DNA from: Actinomadura citrea | GTDB lineage: Bacteria; Actinomycetota; Actinomycetes; Streptosporangiales; Streptosporangiaceae | Assembly: GCF_013409045.1 (NCBI RefSeq) | Contig: NZ_JACCBT010000001.1 | Span: 2,666,001 to 2,730,000 of the forward strand | DNA: 64,000 nucleotides | Direction of reading: 5' to 3' | Shown: positions 53,751 through 61,391 of the stretch, piece after piece | Layout: every line of letters begins with the position of its first letter | How positions within the stretch are numbered: position 1 is the stretch's first letter | Position numbers and translations under genes: made by a program | Notes under the pieces: generated by a model | Seen by the model: the letters and a program-made list of their open reading frames with translations, nothing else | What the model was told of the DNA's origin: nothing | Database searches by the model: none

Positions 53751-54218
53751 ATGGCGTCGGTCAAGAGCCCTCTCACCGAGGCGGCACTGAAGGCCGCCGG
53801 GGACGCTTTGCAGGGCGCTCTCATCGATTTGATCGATCTCGCACTGGTCGCCAAGCAGGCGCACTGGAACCTCACCGGACGCAACTTCAAGGTCGTCCAC
53901 GAGCACCTCGACGAGATCGTCGCGCTGGCCCGCAGCGGCCAGGACGACGTCGCCGAGCGCGCCGTGGCGATCGGGGCGAACCCGGACGGCCGTGTCCGCA
54001 CGGTCGCCGACCGCACGACGATCCCGCAGCTGGAGGCCGGCTACCTCGCCGACGACAAGGTCGTCGCCGCGATCACCGACATCCTCGCGCAGATCATCGC
54101 GCGGTTCCGGGAGCGCATCGAGGCGACCGACGAGCCGGACCAGGTGACCCAGGACCTGCTCATCGGCATCACCGCCGAACTCGAGAAGCAGCACTGGATG
54201 TTCCAGGCGCAGACCTGA
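53751..54218 (+). CDS. dps: Dps family DNA-protecting ferritin
   Basis: A 155-residue dodecameric mini-ferritin. Ferroxidase motif residues lie in LALVAKQAHWNLTGRNF and VHEHLDEIVALA (His/Asp/Glu ligands at the dimer interface). It oxidises Fe2+ with hydrogen peroxide and shields DNA during stress. GGAAGGAG precedes the ATG, and two GTAACG copies 12 bases apart (53713-53718, 53726-53731) lie in the promoter region. An intrinsic terminator follows. Confidence 0.94.
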   Translation: MASVKSPLTEAALKAAGDALQGALIDLIDLALVAKQAHWNLTGRNFKVVHEHLDEIVALARSGQDDVAERAVAIGANPDGRVRTVADRTTIPQLEAGYLADDKVVAAITDILAQIIARFRERIEATDEPDQVTQDLLIGITAELEKQHWMFQAQT

Positions 54219-54238
54219 CCAACGCGACCGCGACACCG

Positions 54239-54276
54239 AACCCCGGCCCCGCCGCTCGGCGAGGACCGGGGTTTTT
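54239..54276 (+). terminator. dps intrinsic terminator
   Basis: AACCCCGG (54239-54246) pairs with CCGGGGTT (54266-54273), with a second small stem inside the loop, followed by TTTTT (54272-54276). Confidence 0.8.
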
Positions 54277-54320
54277 CCCGTTCCGCCACGATCCGACCCC
54301 CAATCTGCCGATCATGGGGG

Positions 54321-54821
54321 ATGCGCCCTCTCCTGAGAGCCCTGCCGCTCGCCGCCGCCCTGCTGGCGCTGGCCGCCTGCGGTTCCGAAAGCGGTGGCGC
54401 GGGCCGTCCCTGCACGCAGATCGGCGCGGCGCCCGGGCTGAGCCTGACCGTGCCCGACGGGTCCCGCGTCGCGTCCGCGACCATGCGGGTGTGCTGGAAC
54501 GGGACGTGCCATGATCCCCGGATCGAGCTGACCCCGACCTCCAAGACCGTCTCGACCGGCTGCGACGGCGACGGCTCCGACGCCGCCTGCGGCGCCTCGG
54601 CGTCCCCCGACGGAGGCGCGGCGGGCTTCGCGCAGGTCGAGGGACTGCCCAAGGCGCCCGTCCAGGTCACGCTCAAGCTGCGCGACTCGGAAGGTCGGAC
54701 CTACCTCACCCGCCGCCTCGACGTCACGCCGAAGGCCACGTTCCCCAACGGCCCTCACTGCGGCGAAGGCGCCCCGCAGGCGGCGCTGACCGTCGCGAAC
54801 GGCCAGGTGACCGTGCGCTGA
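54321..54821 (+). CDS. Lipoprotein, unknown function
   Basis: A 166-residue lipoprotein: MRPLLRALPLAAALLALAAC with the lipobox LAAC (Cys20). The mature part is beta-rich with four more cysteines (VCWNGTC and a later pair), possibly disulphide-bonded outside the cell. No domain recognised. Its stop abuts the stop of the LysR gene on the other strand (54821/54822). Confidence 0.7.
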   Translation: MRPLLRALPLAAALLALAACGSESGGAGRPCTQIGAAPGLSLTVPDGSRVASATMRVCWNGTCHDPRIELTPTSKTVSTGCDGDGSDAACGASASPDGGAAGFAQVEGLPKAPVQVTLKLRDSEGRTYLTRRLDVTPKATFPNGPHCGEGAPQAALTVANGQVTVR

Positions 54822-55700
54822 TCAGAGATGCGCCAGGACGGTCTCGGCGAACTCGACGGCGAGCGGGGTCAGGGCGTCCCAGCGGCGCGCGGCCCATCCG
54901 GCGGTGAGCGGCGGCAGTTCCGGGATCGGGACCAGCCGGATGTCCCCCGGCCCTTCTCCCCACCCCGGCAGAGCGGGCAGGATCGCCTGGCCGAGGTCCA
55001 GTTCGGCCAGCAGGAGCGCGGTGTCCCAGTCGGCCACGCTCGTGGTCGACGTGAGGCGCACCCCGTGGCGTTCCAGCTGCATCTCCAGATGGACGCGGGA
55101 CGTCGAGTGCGCCGGCAGTTCGATGTAGCGGATCGCGGCCAGCTCGCCCAGCGCCACGGACGCCCGCGCGGCCAGCGGATCGTCCACATGCACGGCGAGC
55201 ACCCACGGCAGCTCGCACGACGCCCGCTGCTCGACGCCCTCCAGCGGCGGCCCGATCGTGACCCACGCGAGATCGGCCGTGTGCGAGCGCACCGCCTCCA
55301 GACAGCGGCGGCTCGACCCGGCGGTCTCGAACTGGAGCGCCGCCTCGGGATGCCGGTCCCGGAACTCCGCCACCCCCGCCGCCATGAAATGCCGCACGGT
55401 CGTGGCCCCGGTCGCGACCCGGACGGTGCCGCCCACCCCGCGGCGCACGTCATCGAGTTGACGCAGCGCGGCGTCCAGCCCGGCGATCCCCTCCGCCGCC
55501 GCCCGCTGAAGGATGCGCCCCGCGCGGGTCGGCACCACGCCGCGCGGCCGCCGCTCCAGCAGCACGAGCCCGGTCTCGCGTTCGAGCCGCTTGACGTGCT
55601 GGCTGACGGCCGACTGGCTGCACGACAGATCCCGCGCCACCGCGCTCAGGTTCCCCGCCGCACAGACCGCCACGAACACGCGAAGATCGTCCAAGGTCAC
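54822..55700 (-). CDS. LysR family transcriptional regulator
   Basis: A 292-residue LysR-type regulator. The N-terminal HTH (LRVFVAVCAAGNLSAVARDL, SCSQSAVSQHVKRLERETGL) is typical; residues 90-290 form the periplasmic-binding-like effector domain. Usually such regulators control a divergent gene; upstream is only the nei gene's 3' end (convergent side), so the target is not obvious. GTG start. The effector is unknown. Confidence 0.9.
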   Translation of the reverse strand: MTLDDLRVFVAVCAAGNLSAVARDLSCSQSAVSQHVKRLERETGLVLLERRPRGVVPTRAGRILQRAAAEGIAGLDAALRQLDDVRRGVGGTVRVATGATTVRHFMAAGVAEFRDRHPEAALQFETAGSSRRCLEAVRSHTADLAWVTIGPPLEGVEQRASCELPWVLAVHVDDPLAARASVALGELAAIRYIELPAHSTSRVHLEMQLERHGVRLTSTTSVADWDTALLLAELDLGQAILPALPGWGEGPGDIRLVPIPELPPLTAGWAARRWDALTPLAVEFAETVLAHL

Positions 55701-55829
55701 AGATCCAAGCTAGACCGAGGAGCTTTCCAACAAAACCCGAGAATTGACTTGGAGTGGCGCCCCGACGCACGATCTTCCCAAGGGCGCAGGATCCGGCGAC
55801 CCCGACAGGCGGCGACCCGCCCTGAGGTC

Positions 55830-56621
55830 TCAGGCGTCAGGGCGGGCGACGACCGGCTGGCAGCGCGGGCACCAGAAGGTCGCCCGCTCTCCCTGCTCCG
55901 CCCGCTCGATGCGGGTTCCGCACCTCCGGCAGGGCCGTCCGGCGCGCCCGTACACCCAGTGCTCCCGGCCGCGCCCCGGCTCACCGGTCGTGATGTGGCC
56001 GTGCCGCTCCTTGTTGGCCTCCAGAAGGCGGTGAGCGAGCCGCACAAGACCCGAAGTGTCGGGAACGTTCCCTACGGCGGTCCACGGGTTCACGCCCCGC
56101 AGGAACAGAACCTCGGCCTTGTAGACGTTGCCGATCCCGGCGACCCTCGTCTGGTCGAGCAGCGCCTCGCCGATCGCCCGCTCCGGCTCCTCCGCCAGCC
56201 GCGCGACGGATGCGGCCGCCATCTCCGGCCCCCACGCCGGATCGAGAAGATCGGGCCCGAGGTGCCCGACCGCCGAGCCCTCCTCGTCGGTGCGCAGCAA
56301 CTCGACCACCCCGAGCGAGTACCCGACCGCCTGCCACTCCGCGTTCGCCAGCACGAGCCGCACCCGGTGGTCGCGCGGAGGAGGCCCGGCCCTGCGGACC
56401 TGCCAGCGTCCCTCCATCTTCAAGTGGGTGTGGACGGTCAGTCCGCCCTCGATCCGCACGAGGAGATGCTTGCCGCGCGAGACCACGTCCAGGACGGTCC
56501 GTCCGCGCAGATCGGCCGTCGCGTACCTCGGCACGCGGAAGTCCGAGCGCGTCAGCACCCGCCCCTTCAGCGCCTCGCGCAGGCGCCGGGCGGTCAGCCA
56601 GACGACGTCGCCCTCGGGCAT
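55830..56621 (-). CDS. Fpg/Nei family DNA glycosylase (Nei2-like)
   Basis: A 263-residue bifunctional DNA glycosylase/AP lyase. MPEGD at the N-terminus gives the Pro2 nucleophile and Glu3; the helix-2-turn-helix (LLDQTRVAGIGNVYKAEVLF) and a zinc finger CRRC ... CPRC near the C-terminus are intact. The Asp after PEG is typical of actinobacterial Nei2 rather than Fpg. It removes oxidised bases. It shares a strand with the Rrf2 gene, whose stop lies two bases upstream of its start. Confidence 0.92.
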   Translation of the reverse strand: MPEGDVVWLTARRLREALKGRVLTRSDFRVPRYATADLRGRTVLDVVSRGKHLLVRIEGGLTVHTHLKMEGRWQVRRAGPPPRDHRVRLVLANAEWQAVGYSLGVVELLRTDEEGSAVGHLGPDLLDPAWGPEMAAASVARLAEEPERAIGEALLDQTRVAGIGNVYKAEVLFLRGVNPWTAVGNVPDTSGLVRLAHRLLEANKERHGHITTGEPGRGREHWVYGRAGRPCRRCGTRIERAEQGERATFWCPRCQPVVARPDA

Positions 56622-56622
56622 G

Positions 56623-57087
56623 TCAGATCAGGGAGGGGCTTTCCCAGGCGGACGGGTCCTCGGTCAGCTTCTGGACGGCCGCCGGCAGTTCCCCGGCGGC
56701 TATGTGCGCGAGCGTGACCTGCTCCAGGATCGACCGCTCGCTGGCGCGCAGCGCGATCCACACCTCCTGCAGGGACCGCGCGGGCCCCTCGTACCCGACG
56801 TGCTCGGGCCGCTCGCCCCGCACGCCGAGCAGCGGCCCGTCGATGGCGCGAATGATGTCGGCCAGCGAGATCCGCTCGGCCGGGCGTGCCAGCCAGTAGC
56901 CGCCTTCGGGTCCCCGCTGGCTCCGGACGAGCCCGGACCGGCGCAGCTGGCCGAGGATGTTCTCCAGGAATTTGGGCGGTATCTGCTGGGCCTCGGCGAG
57001 TTGGACCGCGGTCACCGGATGACTCCCGGCGACCGCCAGCTCGGCGGAGGCGCGCAGCGCGTAGTCGACCCGGGCGGACAATCGCAT
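56623..57087 (-). CDS. Rrf2 family regulator without cysteines
   Basis: A 154-residue Rrf2 winged-helix regulator: MRLSARVDYALRASAELAVA, QIPPKFLENILGQLRRSGLV and SQRGPEGGYWLARPAERISL are family hallmarks. There is no cysteine in the protein, so it cannot bind an iron-sulphur cluster as IscR or NsrR do; it is closer to CymR-type, cluster-free members that sense metabolites or partner proteins. The ATG is only six bases from a GATAAT box (possible leaderless). It is divergent from the tautomerase, and the gap holds an 18-base palindrome. Confidence 0.88.
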   Translation of the reverse strand: MRLSARVDYALRASAELAVAGSHPVTAVQLAEAQQIPPKFLENILGQLRRSGLVRSQRGPEGGYWLARPAERISLADIIRAIDGPLLGVRGERPEHVGYEGPARSLQEVWIALRASERSILEQVTLAHIAAGELPAAVQKLTEDPSAWESPSLI

Positions 57088-57144
57088 ATTCGCATTATCC
57101 CTTGCCGATAGGACCACTTCGGTTCCCCTCCCGGCCAAGAAGAT

Positions 57145-57162
57145 GTACCTACTAGTATGTAC
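57145..57162. promoter_or_regulatory. 18-base palindrome in the Rrf2/tautomerase gap
   Basis: GTACCTACTAGTATGTAC (57145-57162) equals its own complement except for one mismatched pair. It covers a TAGTAT -10-like box (57153-57158) for the tautomerase gene and lies 58 bases from the Rrf2 start. Confidence 0.6.
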
Positions 57163-57191
57163 GAAGCCGACCCGAAGGGACACGAGATCCG

Positions 57192-57575
57192 ATGCCGCTG
57201 GTCCGCATAGACGCCCTCCGGATGCCCCCTCCCCAGTTGGAAGCACTAGGAGACGCGGTGCACCAGGCCCTCATGGACTCGATCGGTTTCCCCGCCGACG
57301 ACCGCTTCCAGATCCTGACAAGCCACGACGGCACGACCGGCACGCTTCGCCACGGCACGTACCTGGACATCCCCCGCGACGACGGCATCGTCTACATCGA
57401 CATCACCATGCGCGCCGGCCGCACCGCGGACCAGAAGAAGGACCTCTACGAACGCGTATGCGCCCTAGCCCACGAGCGCGCCGACGTGGCCCCCCACAAC
57501 GTCTTCATAGTCATCCACGAGAACACCCCGGCAGACTGGTCCTTCGGCCACGGCCAGGCCCAGTACCTCCCGTAG
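57192..57575 (+). CDS. Tautomerase family protein
   Basis: A 127-residue protein starting MPLVRIDA, with the catalytic Pro right after the initiator Met, as in 4-oxalocrotonate tautomerase and the longer tautomerase subgroup. GIVYIDITMRAGRTADQKKD is a further family motif. Reaction and substrate unknown; divergent control with Rrf2 suggests an inducible electrophile or aromatic-compound function. Confidence 0.85.
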   Translation: MPLVRIDALRMPPPQLEALGDAVHQALMDSIGFPADDRFQILTSHDGTTGTLRHGTYLDIPRDDGIVYIDITMRAGRTADQKKDLYERVCALAHERADVAPHNVFIVIHENTPADWSFGHGQAQYLP

Positions 57576-57712
57576 CCGGCGACCCGCCAGGCCCCAAGCA
57601 CGACGCACCGCCGGAACCGGGCTCTTGTCCAGCGGTGCGCCGTGGGTCTCAATCGCCAACCCGCCCCCTCAGCCGCCGCGCCCCGGGCCCCCGCGCGACA
57701 ACCGAGACGATC

Positions 57713-58010
57713 GCGATCACGTCCAAAGGCAGCTTCGAGCGAAGCGAGAACCAGCGCGGCGAGCGTTGCCCGCCAACCGGCACCCACTTCTGCAGCTACC
57801 TCAGCCGCGACCGCAACCCCGCGACGACCTCAATGGTCGCGATCGCGTCCAACTGCAGTCTTCGAGCGAAGCGAGAACCAGCGCGGCGAGCGTTGCCCGC
57901 CAACTGGCACTCGCTACTGCAGCTACCTCAGCCGCGACCGCAACCCTGCGACGACCTCAATGGTCGCGATCGCGTCCGAAGGCAGGTTCGAGCGAAGCAA
58001 GAACCTGATC
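57713..58010 (+). repeat. Imperfect 126/127-bp tandem repeat in a 532-base gene-free gap
   Basis: Copy 1 is 57713-57838, copy 2 is 57839-57965 and a partial third begins at 57966 and fades after about 45 bases. The first two copies agree at about nine in ten positions by eye, including a 1-base indel; the phase marker TTCGAGCGAAGC starts at 57734, 57861 and 57987. Because the period is 126 then 127, no reading frame is kept, so it is not a repeated protein. The flanks 57576-57712 and 58011-58107 hold no recognisable gene; the upstream flank looks like a further decayed copy. No terminator was assigned. Function unknown. Confidence 0.75.
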
Positions 58011-58107
58011 GCGCAGCGAGCCGCAAGGCGAGCCGGAGCGATGCCGGCGATCGCCCGCTTTTATCGACGATGGAGGGCCGCCAGGCCCGAAGGAGGAGAA
58101 AAAGCAA

Positions 58108-59565
58108 TCAACACAACCCCAGGAGTTCGGCGGCGGCTTGGGCGTTGGCGGCGGCGGCGCCGTAGGTGGCCAGGTAGACGGCTGAGCGGGGGCGCCAGAC
58201 GGGGAGGCCCATTTCCACGACGACGGTGTCGGGGCGGGCGGTGAGCAGGGCCGTGGTGAGGGCGCGCTGGCCGGCGTGCCGGTGGGCGTCGCGGAGGACG
58301 ATGACGAGCCCGCGGCCCTTGGCACGGTCCAAGACACGTTCCGCCGTCCCGTCCGCGCCGTCGGCCTGGACGGCGTCGGGCGCCCACGGGTGCAGGCCCC
58401 AGGGTGTCGGGCCGACCGCGATGTTGCCGGTCGTCTCGGTCTCGACGATCAGGGGCGCCCCGTTCCAGCCGGGCAGCGCGCCGGTCACGCGGACGGCGCG
58501 GCGGGCGGCCTCCAGCCCGGCGGGCCGGTCGACGGCGGCGGGGCTGTGCCCGGCGAGCCATTCCCTGAGCAGGCGGGTGCGCTCGGCCGCGTCCGCCAGC
58601 CTGGCGAGCGGGAGGCGCCCGGTCCGGACGGCCTCGTCGATCGCGGCGAGGGTGGCCTCGACGGTCTCGGCGTGCTCGCGGGGACCGAGGCACAGCAGGT
58701 CGGCGCCCGCGATGAGGGCCCGCACGGACGCCTCCGGGATGCCGATCGCGCCGCTCGCGCCCTCCATGTCGAGCGCATCGGTGACGATCACGCCCTGGTA
58801 GCCGAGTCGCTCGCGGAGCAGCCCGGTGATCGCCTCCTGGGAGAGGGTGGCCGGCGCCCCGCGGGTGATGGCGGGCAGGTTGAGGTGCCCGGTCATCACC
58901 GCGCGGGTGCCGGCCGCGATCGCCGCCCGGAACGGGACCAGCTCGCGGCGGTCCAGCAGGTCCAGGTCGGCGTCGACGAGCGGGATCCCGAGGTGGGAGT
59001 CGTCCACGGTCGCGCCGTGGCCGGGGAAGTGCTTGGCGCAGGCGGCGACGCCCGCCTCCTGCGTGCCGGTCACGGCGGCGGCTGCGTGCCGCGCGACCAG
59101 CGCGGGGTCCGAGCCGAACGAGCGGGTGCCGATGACCGGGTTGTCGTCGGCGGTGTTGACGTCGACCGACGGCGCGAAGTTGAAGTTGACGCCGACCTCG
59201 GCCAGTTCGGCGCCGAGCGAGCGGTAGATGCGGCGGGTGAGTTCGGGGTCGTCGACGGCGCCGAGCGCGGCGTTGCCCGGGTAGGGGCTGCCGGTCGCGT
59301 GGCCGCCGAGGCGGGTGACGTCGCCGCCCTCCTCGTCGATCGTGATGAAGGGGTCGCCGGCCTTGCGCATCTGCGCGGTGAGCGCGGCCAGCGACTCAGG
59401 GCTCGGGACGTTCCCGGTGAGCGCGAACAGCGTGACGCCGCCGAGGCCGACCTCCATCTCGTCCAGGACCCAGCGGGGCGCGGTCGCGCCGGGGAAGGAC
59501 GGGAGCAGCGTGCCGCGTGCGAGCCGGGCGATCTCCGCCGTGGTCGCGATGTCGTCGGTCGTCAC
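58108..59565 (-). CDS. nagZ: Beta-N-acetylhexosaminidase NagZ-type (GH3)
   Basis: A 485-residue GH3 enzyme without a signal peptide, so cytosolic. The NagZ loop KHFPGHG (178-184) followed by DDSH supplies the unusual His-Asp acid/base pair, and the nucleophile is Asp263 in VTDALDMEG. It removes terminal beta-N-acetylglucosamine from wall fragments or chitooligosaccharides. A C-terminal 120-residue extension beyond the barrel is present. The GTG overlaps the permease stop (GTGA), so it is the last gene of the transporter operon. Confidence 0.93.
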   Translation of the reverse strand: MTTDDIATTAEIARLARGTLLPSFPGATAPRWVLDEMEVGLGGVTLFALTGNVPSPESLAALTAQMRKAGDPFITIDEEGGDVTRLGGHATGSPYPGNAALGAVDDPELTRRIYRSLGAELAEVGVNFNFAPSVDVNTADDNPVIGTRSFGSDPALVARHAAAAVTGTQEAGVAACAKHFPGHGATVDDSHLGIPLVDADLDLLDRRELVPFRAAIAAGTRAVMTGHLNLPAITRGAPATLSQEAITGLLRERLGYQGVIVTDALDMEGASGAIGIPEASVRALIAGADLLCLGPREHAETVEATLAAIDEAVRTGRLPLARLADAAERTRLLREWLAGHSPAAVDRPAGLEAARRAVRVTGALPGWNGAPLIVETETTGNIAVGPTPWGLHPWAPDAVQADGADGTAERVLDRAKGRGLVIVLRDAHRHAGQRALTTALLTARPDTVVVEMGLPVWRPRSAVYLATYGAAAANAQAAAELLGLC

Positions 59566-60401
59566 CCCTTCACCGCCCCGGCGGTGAGCCCGGACACCAT
59601 GCGGCGCTGGACGATCAGGAAGAAGGCGATGACGGGAATGGTGAGCAGCGTCGACGCTGCCATGATGGGCCCCCAGGCGTTGCCGCTGCGGCCGAAGAAG
59701 AACTGCAGCATGATCGGCAGGGTGTACTTGGTCTGGTCGTCCAGGAACGTGAACGCGAAGATGAACTCGTTCCAGGCGGTGATGAAGGAGAAGATGCTGG
59801 TCGCCACCAGGCCGGGAGCGACGAGCGGGAGCATGACGCGCAAGAACGTCCGGACCGGGCCCGCGCCGTCGATGGCGGCGGCCTCCTCCAGTTCGCGCGG
59901 CACGGCGGCGACGAAGCCGCGCAGCATCCAGATCGCGAACGGGACGGCGAAGCCGATGTAGACGATCACGAGGCCGGCCAGGCTGTTCAGCAGGTCCAGT
60001 TGCTTCAGGTCGAGGAACAGGGGGATGACCAGCGCCTCGCACGGGACCATCTGGACCACCAGCAGCATGATCAGGAACGTGGTGCGGAAGCGGAACCGGA
60101 AGCGGGCGACGGCGATCGCGGCCATCAGCGAGAGCAGCCCCGACACGAGGACGGTGACGAGCGCCAGGATCGCGCTGTTGCGGAAGTACTCCCAGAAGGA
60201 GACCTCGGCGATGCCGCCGTTCAGCACCAGGTCGAAGTGCTCCAGCGTCGGATGGGACGGCAGCGGCTTCGGCGTCGTGCTGAAGATCTCGGTGTTGGGC
60301 TTGAAGGCGGTGGAGGCCATCCAGAAGACGGGGAACACCGCGATCAGGAAGACCAGCAGACCCGTCCCGTTCAGCAGCAGTCTGCGCGACAGGCGCCTCA
60401 T
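59562..60401 (-). CDS. Carbohydrate ABC transporter permease (MalG-type)
   Basis: A 279-residue inner-membrane permease with six helices and the EAA loop EAAAIDGAGPVRTFLRVMLP that contacts the ATPase. It pairs with the MalF-type permease upstream. The ATG at 60401 overlaps the upstream stop (ATGA); the frame to 60893 is out of context. Downstream overlap with nagZ. No ATPase gene is present, consistent with a shared ATPase (MsiK-like) used by actinomycete sugar systems. Confidence 0.93.
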   Translation of the reverse strand: MRRLSRRLLLNGTGLLVFLIAVFPVFWMASTAFKPNTEIFSTTPKPLPSHPTLEHFDLVLNGGIAEVSFWEYFRNSAILALVTVLVSGLLSLMAAIAVARFRFRFRTTFLIMLLVVQMVPCEALVIPLFLDLKQLDLLNSLAGLVIVYIGFAVPFAIWMLRGFVAAVPRELEEAAAIDGAGPVRTFLRVMLPLVAPGLVATSIFSFITAWNEFIFAFTFLDDQTKYTLPIMLQFFFGRSGNAWGPIMAASTLLTIPVIAFFLIVQRRMVSGLTAGAVKG

Positions 60402-61369
60402 CGGGTCTCCCCCTGACGAACCATGACCCGCACGTACAGGGCGGTGACGATGAGCAGGATGAGCGTGAGCACGAGCGCGATCGCCGAGCCCATGCCGAGT
60501 TTCGGATTGAGCGAGCCGAACGCCTCGGAGTAGCCGTACAGCGACAGGTTGAACGCGTCGCGGTTGGCCATCCCGGCCATGATGAACAGCTGCGTGAAGA
60601 CCTTGAAGTCCCAGATGATCGACATGACGACCAGCACGAGGAAGATCGGCTTGAGCATGGGGTAGGTGAGGCTCCAGAACGTCCGCCACGGTCCGGAGCC
60701 GTCCACCCGGGCGGCCTCGTACAGCTCGCCGGGAACGCTCTTCAGCCCGGCCAGCACGGACACCGCGACGAACGGGCAGGCCTGCCAGACGACGCACACG
60801 GTGAGGACGGTGTAGGTGGACAGCGGCGTGGCGAACCAGTTGTAGTCGCTCCAGCCGCCGCCGACGAGGAAGTCCGGCAGCAGGTCCAGGCACCAGTTGA
60901 CCAGGCCGCCGGTGGTGCCGAACAGCCAGCTGAAGATGATCGCCGCGGTGACCGGCGGGGTCGCCCAGGCGACCATCACGCCACCGGCGACGAAGCTCGA
61001 CATCCGCTTGCCGAGCTTGTTGAGCAGCAGCCCCACCAGCGTCCCGACGACCAGGGTCAGGGACACCGCGACGACGGCGAACAGCACGGTGTGCCGGAGG
61101 GTCTGCCAGAAGAACGGATCGTTGAAGATCTTTGTGAAGTTCTCGGTCCCCACCGACTCGGCCGGCTCGCCGCGCAGCTGGCGGTTGCCGACCTTCTGGA
61201 ACGACATGATCCCGATCTGGACCATGGGCCAGAACATCAGCAGGGCGATCACGACCACGGTCGGCGCGATCAGCAGGTAGGGCCCGAAGCGGGGCCTGCG
61301 GCGGGGGCGCGCCCGGCCGGACGTTCTCCGGCCGGGCGCTCTCCGCACCGCGGGAGCGGTGTCGAGCAT
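60398..61369 (-). CDS. Carbohydrate ABC transporter permease (MalF-type)
   Basis: A 323-residue permease with an Arg-rich N-terminus, six membrane helices and the EAA loop EAARVDGSGPWRTFWSLTYP. Together with the MalG-type partner it forms the channel of a CUT1 sugar importer. It follows the binding-protein gene by 22 bases. Confidence 0.93.
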   Translation of the reverse strand: MLDTAPAVRRAPGRRTSGRARPRRRPRFGPYLLIAPTVVVIALLMFWPMVQIGIMSFQKVGNRQLRGEPAESVGTENFTKIFNDPFFWQTLRHTVLFAVVAVSLTLVVGTLVGLLLNKLGKRMSSFVAGGVMVAWATPPVTAAIIFSWLFGTTGGLVNWCLDLLPDFLVGGGWSDYNWFATPLSTYTVLTVCVVWQACPFVAVSVLAGLKSVPGELYEAARVDGSGPWRTFWSLTYPMLKPIFLVLVVMSIIWDFKVFTQLFIMAGMANRDAFNLSLYGYSEAFGSLNPKLGMGSAIALVLTLILLIVTALYVRVMVRQGETR

Positions 61370-61391
61370 GGACGTTCCGATCAGCCGGGTA

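Noticed and set aside
57713..58010. CRISPR array or REP/ori-type iterons
   Set aside because: The unit is 126 bases without alternating repeats and spacers, and no Cas genes or DnaA-box-like clusters are nearby. The GCGATCGC octamer resembles the cyanobacterial HIP1 palindrome but two or three copies are expected by chance here.
57143..58165. Open frames of 340 and 200 codons running through the tandem repeat
   Set aside because: The first starts inside the tautomerase promoter and covers the tautomerase gene in the wrong frame; the 127-base step breaks reading of the repeat, and no ribosome site is seen.
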